Shown: positions 23,001 through 36,345 of the stretch, one piece after another
How positions within the stretch are numbered: position 1 is the stretch's first letter
How the letters are laid out: each line of letters starts with the position of its first letter
Source of the DNA: Cerrena zonata
Lineage: Eukaryota > Basidiomycota > Agaricomycetes > Polyporales > Cerrenaceae
DNA length: 64,000 nucleotides
Assembly (NCBI GenBank): GCA_038087015.1
Contig: JASBNA010000046.1
Coordinates: 248,001-312,000 of the forward strand
Direction of reading: 5' to 3'
Notes under the pieces: generated by a model
What the model was told of the DNA's origin: nothing
Database searches by the model: none
What the model saw: only the letters and a program-made list of their open reading frames with translations
Position numbers and translations under genes: made by a program

Positions 23001-23118
23001 CGCGCCGTTGTTGCTTCGAAGACTGAGGATTCGTTAGAGGGGGCGGTGGTGGAAACGGTGCCGTAAATGAGAAAGCAGAGGTTGGCGGTAGCTTGGGGTT
23101 GGCAGCCTGGCTCGCCAT
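20024..23118 (-). CDS. Double-Myb telobox DNA-binding protein (Tay1/Teb1-like)
   Basis: Three exons on the minus strand encode about 980 residues. Two Myb repeats lie in the N-terminal third. The first starts KKWSEEETQMLVRGCNK and, after an intron, continues GVGNWKAIL and PVDLKDRFR; the second runs RPFTEEEDRALKEGYDKHG to TDLRDRFRNAFPDLY. VDLKDRFR is the telobox form of helix 3 found in telomeric TTAGGG-binding proteins, and two tandem teloboxes are typical of yeast and basidiomycete Tay1 and fission-yeast Teb1. The remaining 650 residues are Ser/Pro/Gln-rich and disordered, with a short basic end. It probably binds telomeric-type repeats at chromosome ends and/or promoters; which of these roles applies cannot be told from sequence. 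Confidence 0.82.
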
Positions 23119-23922
23119 TACTGTAGTCCAAGAACAAGACGGGTTTGGCGCAAGTGTACTAGAGTTGGTGGGCGTTCTATAGCTAGGTCGAGTTCAGAAT
23201 GTACTCGTCGTCACTACTAGTAGTTATGACCGAATGCGGGGAGGCGTTCCACAGTGAAGAAAGGTGACGAGAGTAAGAGAGATCGGATATGAAGACCAGA
23301 ATGGACCTTCAGGCTAACACGTTGGTTGCGTGCTGCAAGCCGTATTGGTATCAAAATCAGATTTATATCACGGCACTTGAAAGGCTCCTCGGAAACAGTA
23401 AACTCCTCGTGTGGACTACGAAGAGGGTCCAAATTCCGGAGGATCAGCGAGCATGAATTGTGGTAAGATGGCTTGAGGCAGAATGCGATGATACAAGCTG
23501 TGTGTGCAGCGTCTGCCTATTTCGTATGTCTTCCGCGGCGTTGAAGTCGGAAAGAAATACAAATGATATTGAAATGACCAGCACAGAGGTAGCAGGAATT
23601 GAGATGATAGAGGGCGGAGGCAAAGAGTGCTATGTTCTAGCTAGAGTACTTATTTGGAAATCCTCCGTAATATTAACAGACCAATTAAGGATCTTGCAAT
23701 CACTATGCATATAATAATAATGATACTCATTAAACTTCGTCAAAACATTCCAATACGTAGTTATGTCAATGGATGAAGGTAAAGCAATGTCAATATAGAA
23801 TTTGCTGAGACAACTAGTACCGAGCCCTAGTACCGTACACTATGACCCTCCAAATATTATACCAAGTTGTAGTCATTACTCTATAAACAAAGATGGGGCA
23901 GTAAGTTAACAGATAGTCGATT
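23119..23922. other. Intergenic between telobox gene and SNF2 gene
   Basis: Promoter region of the minus-strand telobox gene and 3' flank of the SNF2 gene. An 84-codon plus-strand frame at 23460-23714 has no recognisable content. Confidence 0.4.
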
Positions 23923-26900
23923 TCAGAGTCGCCGAGAAGAAGGACCAGCCACAGCATTCTCAAAGCGAGTATTCCGGCTTGACCGTGGAACGCCGTCAGT
24001 TACTTCTTCATCAGGGGGTAACAAGAACTCAACGTCCTCGAACAAATGGGGGAAGAAGATGGCCAGCATGTCATCAGTCCTAGATTAGTAGATTTAGTCG
24101 AGCGGTCCAGTCGAGCGACGATCATGACATACTTGAATACAAAGTCTCCTTTCTGAACCTTCTTCGTTGGTGCGTCTACCTCATTTTTGTCTGTCGGCCT
24201 CAAAGCTGCTTTAAGGGGCTCGACGTTAAGCGTCCCTGAAGAGTTGTCTTTCGTGTACAACGACAGGCCCTGTTTAGCTGCAAGGTCAAGGATGTTCCGC
24301 TCGACCGTGTCTTCAGCGTAATAGCAATAAACTATGAGATGAATGAGTTGCTTGTTCACCACGAACGTGATAGCATGATGACGCAATGCAAACCTTCTGT
24401 GGGTCGTGTTTGACCCATACGGTCAATACGAGCGATAGCCTGAAGCTCGAATGCGTGATTCACTACACTTTCCACCAGGATCACCCTCGCCGCACAGGTA
24501 ACGTTCAACCCGGCATTTTCCCTTTCACTACAGACGTACAATAGCTTTGTCGTTAGTTACCGATTGAGTAACCGATATTTATTAATGACATACCCATGGA
24601 GCAGCAGAACTTGGATAGTGGGATCCGTTCGGAACCTCTTTGCGGCATTCTGCTTTCCTGCATTCTGGTCGATTCGAAGGCACGATATGGCTGTACACGC
24701 GACTAGGTCAGATCCAGATCTATAATAACACGCTGACGTACTCACAGTTCGCTTTCAAGGCATGTTGGATTACTGTTTCCCAAACAGTTCAAAGTTTCGT
24801 CAGTTCCTGGCAACAGAATCGAGATCCACAAGCTCTACGACGTACTATGCAGGGAATCCGCCCATGCGGAAAACACGATCGTCTTACTGCCTGGGTCCGC
24901 AGTTTGAACGTACAGCAAATGTCTGACCAACGTCTGGATCTTGCTTCCATAGCTTCCGTGACTTTCCATCATCTGAATACTTTCAAACAAATCGGATTCA
25001 ATCAGATTGTACTGAATCTCACGCCTAGACTTGGGGGCGGGCTCATTGTTGAATATCCGTGTAGGCACAGCAACGGGGACTTGAGTCTTGTTGTCGGCAA
25101 CAACAAATCTCTGGAGTTCGTCCGGTTGTATGGCAACTCGACAGACGGGGCAAGCTTTGCCTTCCTTGCGCTCCAGCCAAGCTTTCATACAACTCTCACA
25201 AAACACATGAGCACTGAACAGGGGTCATCAGTCCACATGCGACGGGGAGGCTCAAATACGACTCACCAGCCAGTGATGTATCCGCGAGAGAATTCGCACT
25301 TGCACAGGATACAACAGTCATCATCCTCGGATGTATCACCCTCCTCCTGATTCTTTGCCAAGTTGTCAAGATATCGCTGCCTGGCACGGCCCTTGACGAT
25401 CTTGATCTCAAGCTCCGCGCGTTCTGTCTGAACTTTAGTTAAGGCCTCGGCCAAGGAACCTTCCCATTCAGCCTCAGCGACGGTATCGGAGAGTTCCTGC
25501 AACTGACGGAAGTAGCTGCGGTAACGTCAGAGAAAGTTCATAGAATGTGAGATACACGACGCACGAAATACGCTCATTGAAAGCTTTCCTCAACAGTGCC
25601 AAATCGGCCGATAGTTTTTCCATGAACTTGGCTAGAGAAAGAGTTTAATACAGGTGAAAGGGGTGATGTTTGTCGAGCCGAACCTTGTTCTGTGAGTAGC
25701 TTTCGCAAACGACTAGCTCCTTCCTTTGCAGTGATTTTGTCAGCATTTTTGTCGTCTGAGATACGAGCCGCAACGTTATTCAAATCGACCATGACAGAAC
25801 GAAGAGCCCTTCCATTATTGAAGTCCTCCAAGAGAGTTTTACGTTCATCGTTCAACTGTTGTTGAAGCACTTGGTGCTCCGGTTGAGGATCTATATCGCC
25901 AATTTGCAACAGAACTTCCTCTTCCAAAGCAGCTTCAGCGGCTTTCTTAGCAGCCTTCGTCTTTCGAGTCTTCTTCTCCCTGTCGTCGTGGGCGGCCAAA
26001 AGCGTTCGTTCGGACGTCAATGCTTCCCGACGATCAGCCAAAAGCGCGGCATATGCCTGCAAGTACGTCTCCGCCTCTCCCTGTGTGTCCAAGCTCCGTG
26101 TGTACTCCTGACCGTCTGCGTCGTCCCCGTCAGAGGTAAGCGACTGAGTCAGCAGGCCAATCAAACGTGTTCGCCACTCCCACAGCAGGGCGGATTGTTC
26201 GTTAAGTAGTTCATCGATCATTTCATTAGCCTCTTCCATCTGTAGTGAGAACATAGAGTTAGATGAATGCCATAGATTGAACGAAACGTAAGAAGGACGG
26301 CTGAAGGGAGACTAACCAGTTCCTTAGACTTGGACTTGGGTGGTACTTTGCCGAAGAACGGAACGTCAATGTACAACTTGTCTTCTTCAATACCTTCCTT
26401 GGATGCATCATGCACGAGTTGTGCCATCGCCCGTTTTGCAGCACTCTCGGTACCTGTGAGAAAGGTGTGAATTCCCTCGCTCTTGAGTTCACTAAAACAT
26501 CTGCTCACTCTTCAATAGGAGTCGCCGAAGCTCCTCAGCGGCGGCATAAGCTTCATTTTCGGAGTCCGAGTGCGTGGCTCCTAGGATATGATAGACCTGT
26601 CGAGAACAGCGTCAATACGTTAATACCAACGCCACCTACGTATAGAAATCACGTACGTCTCCCTTCAGGAAGTGCACTTTATGGAGTATGATTTGAGCTT
26701 CCCTCAAACGTTGCTGCAACGCCATTCTCTTATGAAGATGCTCTTCCCCAGCAGCATTTTTGGGGACATCAGTGTCTTCAGAACCAACACTAGCACCTGA
26801 AGGTGAGGGATCTCTGGCTCTCCCTTTTCCCTTTCCTTTGTCTTTGTCTCCCGCGTCTGTATCTGGAGGAACCTCTTGCGAGTCAGTCGTGTTAGTAACA

Positions 26901-29858
26901 TCCCGTCCAAACGAGGCCTGGTCCTCCTTTGCTTGTGCCTTGAGGATTTCGCCTTTGGCTGCATGTTCATCTAGTGCCGCCTGGATGTCGGCAATCAAAG
27001 CCAGTGCCTCCTTCTCCGCAACAAGGAGAACGTCCAAAGAACTTCGAGATCGGTTGAGGTCTGCTTGGTCGTGTTGCTTCAATTGTACCAACCGCGTGTG
27101 CGTTTCCACCTAAATCCACAGACATGAGATATAGAGATATGAAATAAACGTAAGAGATACCGACTCGATTACGTCGATCCTCCATATAGTTTCGCCAATT
27201 CTGCTCCTTCATACCCTACGAAAAATTGTTGACCTTTCCGAATAGATACCGAAAGAAAGGGGGACATACCTCAAGCACTTCACCGATTGTTTTCAACACG
27301 CCAGGTTTGCTGATCTTATCAGTTTGATTTGAGAGCTGACCAACTTGAGGGTGAGTACAGATACCACGAAGTTTACGCAACCACGTCCGGAGTACTGCGG
27401 TGTCTGCTTCCCAATCATCAGTAACTGCAACTCCTCTTGCGTCTAAACCGAGATCTAGTAATGCTTTCTCGAAATGTTGGAAGTATACCTACGGAGAGTG
27501 AATTGTTGTCGGCTTTCCGAATATATACTTCAACAGGGAGGACTTACGTGACGTTCTACCTTGCCAAGTTCTACCGGCACGAGATACCGAGTTTGCTTAG
27601 GAATCGTCAACTCATCTTTGACCGTGCTCTTCATCGTTCTGAATATAAAATTTATATTGACGAGAAAATAATGATCATAAATCAGAACACACCTAATGGT
27701 ATACGTATTGAACAATTGGGCAAATTCGCGAACATATCCTGGTTTCATCAAATGGGCCCAAACACGCCACTCTTCTGTTACATCTGCTACTCGGAGGAAT
27801 CTGAAGGGTATCATTGAGATGCTGAAAACAGTACTGATATGAAAAGCTTACTTCAAAACATGAATCATATCGGAAATCTGAGCACGAGCGGGCGTTCCTG
27901 AGACTGCGAAAGAAGACAACCTGGGGATGAGCGAGACCATTTCCCTAAAACAAAGTTTAGTACATCATTTTTGACACCGAAATATTGAACGCACTCTGTC
28001 TTTCCACCACCGGCCATCTGCACCTCATCCATTATGACACGATACCATTCACACATGATAAGCGGACTTCTGGATCTTTCTAGGTTGCTGTATTGAACGT
28101 TATTTCTGCGAGGGCGGACAGGAGGCGGTCGTGCAACGCCCAAATCTTGCTGCAATACATTGTACGTCGTTATCACCACATCAAAATCGCTCACGTAGGT
28201 GCACCAGTCGACTAAACCGTCTTGCGGGTCAGAATTGCTTGTAGCGGGGGAGTCAACCATTTCTATATCGGAATCGTCATCGACGATCTGTTTCGCCTTG
28301 GCCCTGCCTCTGCCTTTAGCAGGGCGTTTGATGAGTTTTCCTTTGGCAGCCTGCAGTATCCCGAGCTGCCTTAGCTCCAGCCTTCCTCTGTATCGTTGCT
28401 CGTTCTTTTCGAACTGCCTCAAGTTCAGCCTCCGAGATGGGAACCTTGACCTTAGACCAGCCCTCGTAAATAAGAACTTTCAGCGTGGGCGCGTGTTTTG
28501 CAAGTTCGTCAGCCCATTGAGGAGCCAGGGACGCGGGAGTAACGATCAAAGTAGTCTGGCATCACGCGTAAGTCTTCGAGGGTGGCATCCAATGAGGGAA
28601 AACATAAACATACTGGTACTTCTCTCACATCGATTTTGGCAATAGGGTCCCATGTTCTGGTAGTCGGGTTGCGACCAATAGCGGGATTCAACAGAATGAG
28701 TGCGATACATTCTAGCGTCTTTCCGAGACCAGGCTCCTCAGCGAGAATGCCACCCAAAGGTGCGTCATCTGCAGGTTTCGTAACAGAGACACAACCAGTG
28801 AGGCGGTTGAAATAGAACTTATGGTTATCCCAAGTGACTGCCTCCCAAAACAACGGCACATGATCGTCGCCAGACGTGTCGAGAGGAGTAATCTCCCCTT
28901 TAGGTGAGATCTGCTTGCCCTCGCGAGACAGCAACCACAGAACACTCCGTCTCTGAAAAGGGCGAAGCTTTGGGACCAACGCCTTGGGCTGAGCAGCCAT
29001 ATCCACGGAGCGCGATGCAAGCGAGGGTGCCGGCCCGAGAATGGAAAATAATAAACGAATGTCTATGGACCCGTTGAAAGAATCTGGTACAGGGCTCTCA
29101 TGAGGAACCAGGAAATTGAGGATACGTCGCACATACTCCCCTTCATCCCCTGAGCTACGTGAGCTGATGGAGAAGGGTTGACAAATGTTGGGAAAGAGGG
29201 CTGAGACATTGACCTCTGCGCGTAAGCGAAATGGCAACATTCCGTGCCTCATCTCAGTGGATGGAACAGTTTCGAGCATTAACGTTGTATCGAGGTTGAA
29301 TCTATTCCCCGACGAATAGGCAAGGCAAACGATATCGGCAAGGTCTTTCGAGCGAAAATCGTAGTCGTCGAGCTCTATTTCCGATTCCAATAACGGTAGC
29401 ACTGCAAGTGCCTCGTTGGGAGACAAGCAGTAGAGGGCCAACTTCTGATGACCATGGTGGTAATCAGCGCGTGAGATCTCAATGTCTCCCAAGTCAAGTG
29501 GCAAGAGGCCTCGTTTTTCCTCTACAAGCCTTACTAGCTCCTGCAACCTTTCGGGTAAATCTGCATTTCCCTCGTACTCCAACACGTAGATATGCGAATA
29601 AACGGGCACGGTCAAGTCCTCGCTGTCAGAATCGACGTCATTCTTGGTAGTTGAAACGTCTGAATTAGTTGTAGTTCGAGCCCGCTTCTGTCTTTGAGAT
29701 GTTTGTGCCGAGGAACGCGACCGTTTCTTCCCATTGATCTTTTCGGAGCGAGCTTTTTCGTCGAACTTGATGTCGACGCAATCTTGTAGCGCGGCAATGT
29801 AGAGATTATGTTTCCAGCTTTCCCATTCCAGCCGGTGGTGGGTCGTTGCAGACTTCAT
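23923..29858 (-). CDS. SNF2-family ATPase with RING finger (SHPRH/Irc20-type E3 ligase)
   Basis: A long multi-exon gene on the minus strand; the start at 29858 (MKSATTHHRLEWESW) replaces an upstream GTG. The Walker A region reads GGILAEEPGLGKTLECIAL, followed by TLIVTPASLAPQW, FDVVITTYNVL and a Walker B-type DEVQM. A long helical insert with charged repeats precedes a C3HC4 RING (CCILCKCEF ... HVFCESCMKAWL ... CPVC). The second RecA lobe follows: KTIVFSAWADSLH, AGLNVTCAARVILVE and IARIDRMGQTRPTEVY. The RING inside the helicase-C half and the long insert match SHPRH and yeast Irc20. These use ATP to act on chromatin and ubiquitinate targets such as PCNA (SHPRH). The acidic residue of canonical DEMGLGKT is Glu here. 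The stop is at 23923-23925. Confidence 0.87.
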
Positions 29859-30885
29859 GGCAGCGAGGACCACCGAGGGAGCCAGAGAACTGGTTGTGGT
29901 GGTAAGAAGTCAAGAGTCGGTGCCGCGTATCCAGGCGCCAACGCGTGGGGTTACACACGCGCTTCATCATGGTGTCGCGTCCTGAGTCAAATTACCAGAA
30001 AAGTCACACCGGATAGATAAATAATGAGCAATAACTTGAAAGCGAACGCTGCCTTCAAGAGTCGAGTCAACCCTGAAGCCGTGATTCCCATTGTAGGGTG
30101 GTTATATGATGCATACCTTTATCGACGGGAAATCGCGGTTACTGGCCTACGAAAATGTGACTGCGACGCTCCACCAGAAGAAACGGAAACGCACTTGAGC
30201 CTTCCAAGCCCGACAGCTACAGTTGAAACTACATTTTGAAGTACAGACATTGAGCTGTCATATTGTACCGCCAGCTTCCTGTATGTAATAAATATCAGCG
30301 TGTTCCGTAAGTGGGATAGAAGGGAACTCATCCAGACGAACGTCGCACTAGGAAGACTACGGGTTTCCCGGGACAAGCAAAGGAAGAAAGTCTGTCGAGC
30401 CTCAAAACCCCACCATTTACTCTTCCGAAATCTGGTGAAATATTTTCGCCCTACGAAAACGAAGGAAGAGACTGCTCAGAATGAAAGCATCGGCATCTAT
30501 TGGTTGAGACCCGCAAGGGAGGGTGAGAGAGAAAGAATTATTAAGCAGCAAGCTGCGACAATCAACGAGCACAGAGTCCGAGTGAGTAAGTTAATGGGGA
30601 CGAAGTTGCATTGAAGCATCAGCGACGCGTTGCAGATCGAACATTGCCCAAAGACCATCCGTGTCCAGGATGAATCACGCATATATGCATATAATCAGGT
30701 AAACCGTGTCTTATCCATACAGAACTTGCAACGGGATGATGGTGAAAGCAAAGAAGGTGAATGCAATAATTCAGAAGTGCGTAATAGGCAGTTTAGTCCC
30801 CGATTGAAACTCCGATATGGCGCGGATTTTGATTTAAACTATTCACTGGAACCTACATCCACACCATAACACTCTCGTATTAAAT
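29859..30885. other. Divergent intergenic region
   Basis: Head-to-head gap between the SNF2 gene (minus) and prefoldin subunit 3 (plus). Open frames at 30024-30239 and 30300-30614 have neither recognisable domains nor clear splice partners, so I leave them uncalled. Confidence 0.35.
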
Positions 30886-31733
30886 ATGTCTTCAGAGGTT
30901 GCTGATAATAAGGAAAAGAATGCGAGAGGTATCCCTCGAGCACCTTTTATTGTACGTGAAGCGCATACATCGTCGTATCTATACCAAAACTAACATGATA
31001 CATCAGTCTAGTGTAGAGGAATTCTTAGGACCAGAACCTAACGTCGAGGATGCGCTCAAGAACCTCCAGACAGCACTTGCGTTCGTATGTCTTTTCAATA
31101 TTCCTCGCGTTTTCTAACCCATGTTTCATGTAGGAAATATAAATACATGGAAAACAACCTTGCTCAACGGCGGAGGACGCTGGAAGAGAAGATCCCGGAC
31201 ATCAAAAAGTCGCTGAGTATGGTGGAATTTCTACATGAAAGACGCGTAAGAGTTACTTCTCTAGCTGAAATGTCTCTGTTATTGACATTTAGACTAGGAG
31301 GGGAAAAGCAAAACAGATGACGATGACCTCGAAGATGATCTAGATGACGAGGAAGATGGAGCCCAGAAACCTATCAAAACGACTTTCGAGCTCAATGATA
31401 CTCTGTTTGCTGAAGCAGAGCTAGAAGACACTGACACAGTATATCTATGGCTCGGTGTAAGTCCTCGCTCCGTTCTCTTGCAGTGCATTTGATTAAGCCA
31501 TAAAACAGGCAAATGTCATGCTTTCCTACAAAATACCTGCCGCAGTGTCGCTTCTTCGATCAAAACTAGACGGTGCACAAGGCAGCCTCAACGCCGTAAT
31601 CGAAGACCTAGAGTTCCTAAGAGAACAGATCACTGTTATGGAGGTCAACACCGCTCGAGTGTTCAACTGGGATGTGAAACGCCGAAGGGACATCAGAGAA
31701 AAGGAGGCAGAATCGCAGAAAGATGCGAGCTGA
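30886..31733 (+). CDS. PAC10: Prefoldin subunit 3 (PAC10/VBP1 homologue)
   Basis: Five exons encode about 200 residues. The start at 30886 (MSSEVADNKEK) leads through GIPRAPFI, the conserved opening of prefoldin alpha-type subunit 3. The first coiled coil (KYKYMENNLAQRRRTLEEK and IKKSLSMVEFL) is followed by an acidic linker, the beta-hairpin region (TTFELNDTLFAEAEL and TVYLWLGANVMLSY) and the second coiled coil (LEFLREQITVMEVNTARVFNWDVKRRR). Prefoldin binds unfolded actin and tubulin and hands them to the CCT chaperonin in the cytosol. The length matches the family. Confidence 0.92.
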
Positions 31734-32547
31734 TCTTATTGTGATGGTATAATGAATCTTTGCTGTATTTGTACCCGGAAATATCATTGCACTTTGCTTA
31801 TTTGTTTGTCTTGCGTTTCAGAAAAGTGTGTCTTTGAGGAACAACGCCTTCCGTTTGACCAACAGGTTCATCATCCCGCCCTTAATCTTCCATCCGGAGT
31901 GTCTACTGCACCGAAGTCAGAACTTCCCTCATACACATTCTTAGCTTCCACTATTCATTCAACCCTGCCCATGAACGCACATTCTGGCGCCACCGGCGCT
32001 GATGATTTGATGGAACTACTCTTCACTTGCTCAGATGGTAGTCCTTGCGGAACTACGTGCAACGCAATATAATATGGCATACCTCCGTATATCCTGACTG
32101 CAGTATACTGATTAAAGAGAGATGTTCACGTCGCTATGGTGGATCAAAATCTATGACTCCCACAAAGGCACAGGAGGAAGAATATTAGTTTGCGTTATGA
32201 CAAAGTTGTAACTTGTACGACAATTCTAGACGGTCTCGAAACGTCAACCTTGTTGGGATTTCAACTGTCACCGCTGGCGGTTGTTGTGATGCCTACTATT
32301 TAGGACATACGGAGATAGCATCGCGTATTCTTTGCACCCCGAGCTGGAGTCTCCGACCTTGACATCAGGCATCACTCCCCGGTGAACCACAAACGACGGA
32401 TCTCCTGACCTATATAACAATAGCTCACTTCAGACACAGCTTTTCTCCATTTCCTTTCCCTAGGGCTACTGGGTAGCCTCATTCCTTCCTGCGGATCGGT
32501 TCTGTCTTGGCTTGTTGCAACCTCGAATATTGACCCACTCTACCATC
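31734..32547. other. Intergenic region
   Basis: No supported gene. A 106-codon frame at 31752-32072 is featureless. The sequence just before 32548 is the promoter of the next gene; a TATATAA run at about 32411 may be its TATA box. Confidence 0.4.
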
Positions 32548-34098
32548 ATGTCGATCACGGATCCCACCGCTCAAATACTCGACGGCATAACCTACCCTAC
32601 AAATAGTTGTATCACGAATCTGGTCTGGTGTATATCCATATCGAATGACAGTGTCTGCCCTCCTTGCGATGGAGTTACACCCACGATGCTTGACTTTTTG
32701 AACCTCACGTCGAGTGTCGATAATTACGTTCAAGCGTATTGTCTCAACCCACCCGACGATGACTCTTGTTTGTTTGGGCTTTGTCCCAATAGCGATGTAG
32801 CAGGTATGATCGAGTTGTTATTGTCTATATTCTACCAGTATTCACTGATCCTTTAGTCAGGACCACTTATCCGAATCTCAGGTGTGTTTCTTCTTCATGC
32901 TGTCACACAAGTCGATTCTGAGTGATTACCTTTCAGCATATGCCGCAAACATTTGTACCGGTAAGTTTCACTCAAAAAACCCTCCATTCCGTACAGAGAC
33001 TGATCTACCATCAGCGTTGCTTGTCTTTCTACTCTCCAGACGACGCGGTAACATCATTTTGGTCTCAAGTATTGTCAGGATTCTCCCTTCTAGGTCGCAT
33101 GTGCCATCTCCAGTGCCAAAGGGAATCTAACCCGATTCCACGCTTCCATCGTCGTCATCCTCACCGGGTCTCCACTCTTCTTCTACCTCTTCCTCTACTC
33201 CCTCATTTCCCTCAAATGGAGAAAACACAGAATGAATGGTCTCGTAGGAGATGGCCAATGGTTCCGGCGTTCGGTCATGCTGATCGCAGGGTTTTTCTGG
33301 ATTGCCATGTTCACTTATATCCTTCTACCCGACAAATTCGCCCATTTCTCTCAAGCTTCCTGCGTCATCAACAGTCAGATATCGAACTATTTGTACATTC
33401 TACCCTTTGTGTTTGTCGAAGTGGGCTATGATGTGCTACCGGGGGCTGTTCTGTTCGCTGGTATATTCGTCGGACTCACTATCGTTGGCTGGTTTGTCGG
33501 TATATGGTTGCAGAGAAAGAAGATATGGTCTCCTGATAGAGGGTGGACCCCGCGTCCCGGGAAAGTCTGGTAGGCTCAATCCTTCTATACCATCGCTCCG
33601 GCCTCATTCTGATCGACGGAACAGGGCGGTCACAGGGCGTGAATACCCATTCATTCATCTGGTTTCTGTAGTCGTTATCCCCAACCTCTACTGGATAGCT
33701 GTCATTGAGACTGCAGTAGTTTTGTCTGGAGATGGTAGTTCTAATCTTGCTACCTATGGCCAGGTCGGTAGACTTTCTACGATCGCTATTTTTTCTCCGA
33801 TGCTGATAACATTCTCCAGATCCTTTCGGTATTCGTCGCTGTCCCCTCGTTGACATCGACACTATTGCTTTATCCGAAACTTGTATATTGGTTTTTCGAC
33901 TTGACTTGGGTCCGCCGGGTGCCATACCTTAGGATGATGGGTGCAAGGTGGAGGGAAAGCACAAGAAGTGAAGTGGTATCATCTAACAATGATTCAAAAC
34001 ATGCGAGTAATGAGGATGTTAATGAGTATGGACTGGCTAATATCAGTACCTCTCAAGTGGACTTGAAGGAAAACTTGGTGATTAACGTTGGGCGTTGA
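32548..34098 (+). CDS. Uncharacterised multi-pass membrane protein
   Basis: Several exons encode a protein with an extracellular Cys-containing N-terminal segment (SCITNLVW, SVCPPCDG, YCLNPPDDDSCLFGLCPN). Around seven hydrophobic segments follow, among them GSPLFFYLFLYSLISLKW, SVMLIAGFFWIAMFTYILLP, LYILPFVFVEVGYDVL, LFAGIFVGLTIVGWFVGIWL and SLTSTLLLYPKLVYW. The tail is polar and Ser/Asn-rich and ends at 34098. The start at 32548 (MSITDPTAQ) has a good A at -3. It resembles uncharacterised Agaricomycete proteins. I cannot name a substrate or ligand. Two early exon joins near 32.8-33.1 kb are less certain. Confidence 0.65.
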
Positions 34099-34400
34099 TC
34101 GCTTTTTCGTGTTTTGTATCCTATGGGAAATAAATACTAGTATACTGATAATACATACGAACTTGATTGCATCGCGCGAATGCATCTAAGAATGGCTGTG
34201 ATACTGTGATCTCAACGTTGGGTACTGCCGATCAAGCGTTCGGCGTGTCTGAATCAGGCATGATGTCAGAAGCTGTTAGCAAACAAGGACAAATAACGCC
34301 TAAACTTGCGTACGCGTCCTGTATTGATACTTACACTTACTCCTCCACACTTGGTTCACTACAACGGGTTCTATCTTTTCAATACCTTGAATCGCAAGAA

Positions 34401-35903
34401 ATGTCAGCTCAGATGTCGGTTGACCAAACAACACCTAAACTAGATGTGGAGGCGTACTTCACTGCTGCCCTTTCAGCAACACCTGCCGAGCTACACCCAT
34501 TCTTCCAGAAATTCCAAGATCTACACAAACGAAAGTGAGTTTGAATGTAAAACGTATGCATATAGATGCTGATGAAAGCTAGGCTATGGCATCAGCTTAC
34601 ACTGAAACTCTTTGAATTCTTCGATCACCCGTTGTCGAAGCCATACCGCGTGGATGTATACGCTAAATTCGTCCGGGATTTCGAGACGAAGCTTAACCAG
34701 CTCAGACTAGTAGAGATGGGAGTCAAAGTTTCGAAGGAAATTGACAGTATGTCTTGCTTACAACGTATTTTGGGATATTGGTAACTTATATCTTATATTG
34801 CACTTTCAGACCCATCTCAGCTACTAGAATTCTTCACTTCGCTTTTGTCAAGACTGCCAATAGACAAAGCACCCGATGCCCATGTTATGCTTCTTGCAAC
34901 TCTCGCTCATGCGAAACTGCTCTATGGGGATCTTGAGGGAACGAAGAAGGATATGGACGAGGCCTGGAAAGTGTTGGACGAACTAGCGAGTGTGGACAAC
35001 AAAGTTCGAGCTGCGTACTATAAAGTGGCTGCAGATTACTACAAGGTATGTTCTTGCCACTTTGTGCTTGGATGGTGAGATGTTAACGTGAAATGTGTAG
35101 TCGAAGGCCGAATACGTTCCCTATTACCGAAACTCCCTCCTATATCTTGCTTGTATCGAACTATCCGATATTGAGACCGATGAACGTATTCTTCGAGCAC
35201 ACGATCTTAGTGTTGCGGCTCTTCTTGGCGATGCTATTTACAACTTTGGTGAACTGGTATGTCCCAGTCTTATGTATTCGATCACGAAAACTGACGTGAT
35301 ATTTGTAGCTCATGCACCCAATATTGGACGCACTGGATGGAACGCCACACGAATGGATCAAGAAACTTCTTTTCAACTTCAACGAGGGTAACATTGGAAA
35401 GTTCGAGGGTCTTGCACCTCTCTTTCCTCGAGAGGTCGGTTTTATTCGATGCCTATTATTTGTGGATATAGTCTAATCTGTTTTATAGCCTATCCTACAT
35501 GAGAACTTTGCGTTCCTCAGACAAAAGATCTGTCTTATGGCACTTATTGAATCAGTATTCAAGCGTAATGCCTATGACCGAACGATGACCTTCCAAACCA
35601 TCGCTGAAGAGACACGGCTACCCGCAGATGAAGTGGAGCACCTTGTCATGAAAGCTCTCAGGTATGTACCGTTTTCCATACCTCCATAAAAGTAGAACCC
35701 TGACCCATGTTTCTTCCGTTAGCTTGAAGCTCATCAAGGGTTCCCTCGACCAAGTAGAAGAAAAGGCTCAGATTACATGGGTACAGCCCCGAGTACTCTC
35801 ACCAGAACAGATTGGTCAGCTCTCGCAGAGACTGACAGCATGGGGCGAGCGGTTGCATAAAGTGGAAGAGAGGATTGCACCTGAAGTGCTTACCACTGCG
35901 TAG
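34401..35903 (+). CDS. RPN9: 26S proteasome regulatory subunit RPN9 (PSMD13)
   Basis: About eight exons encode roughly 390 residues. Family landmarks appear in order: LWHQLTLKLFEFFDHP, LVEMGVKVSKEIDNPSQ, VMLLATLAHAKLLYGD, AAYYKVAADYYKSKAEYV, LAALLGD-type segment (SVAALLGDAIYNFGELLMHP), and the PCI domain (ILHENFAFLRQKICLMALIE, FQTIAEETRLPADEVEHLVMKAL, KLIKGSLDQVEEKAQITWVQPRVL). It is part of the lid of the 19S regulatory particle. The start at 34401 (MSAQMSVDQ) was chosen over upstream ATGs because the preceding frame carries no family residues. Confidence 0.93.
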
Positions 35904-36345
35904 ATTATACATTGCATTTGTAACTGTACACGGACTTGTCTTTCAGCCACTTTCTCATTGCTACGGTCACTGTTTGAATGGAGGGAAGGGAAGGACAGAT
36001 GATTGAAAGATTACATGTATTGGTGATTCTACAAAACTATACTCGCACATCTAAGGAATGAAAAAAGCAGATGAACAATTGTACTACGGTAGCCATAATG
36101 GTATAACTCAAACTGAAGTCGTTAAACGTAGCTGTCATGAATGTGCCCCAACGCGATCTTGCAATATCAATATCATATCGCCAAGCCCCTCTCCTCATCT
36201 TCATGAACGTCAACGGTCCTGATAACCTCGATGCCGTCCTCCATATCGCTTTTCGAAGCAAACGACCGAAGTGGTACGTCAACCGTCCTCGACTCGTCGG
36301 TCTGACCTCTACTTCGGACAGCCGTCGGCTCGTCTCTCGAGAAGA
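35904..36345. other. Convergent intergenic region
   Basis: 3' ends of RPN9 (plus) and the second membrane-family copy (minus) face each other here. Nothing else is supported. Confidence 0.4.

Noticed and set aside
29859..29873. Upstream start for the SNF2 gene
   Set aside because: The extra start is a GTG; the ATG at 29858 fits the family.
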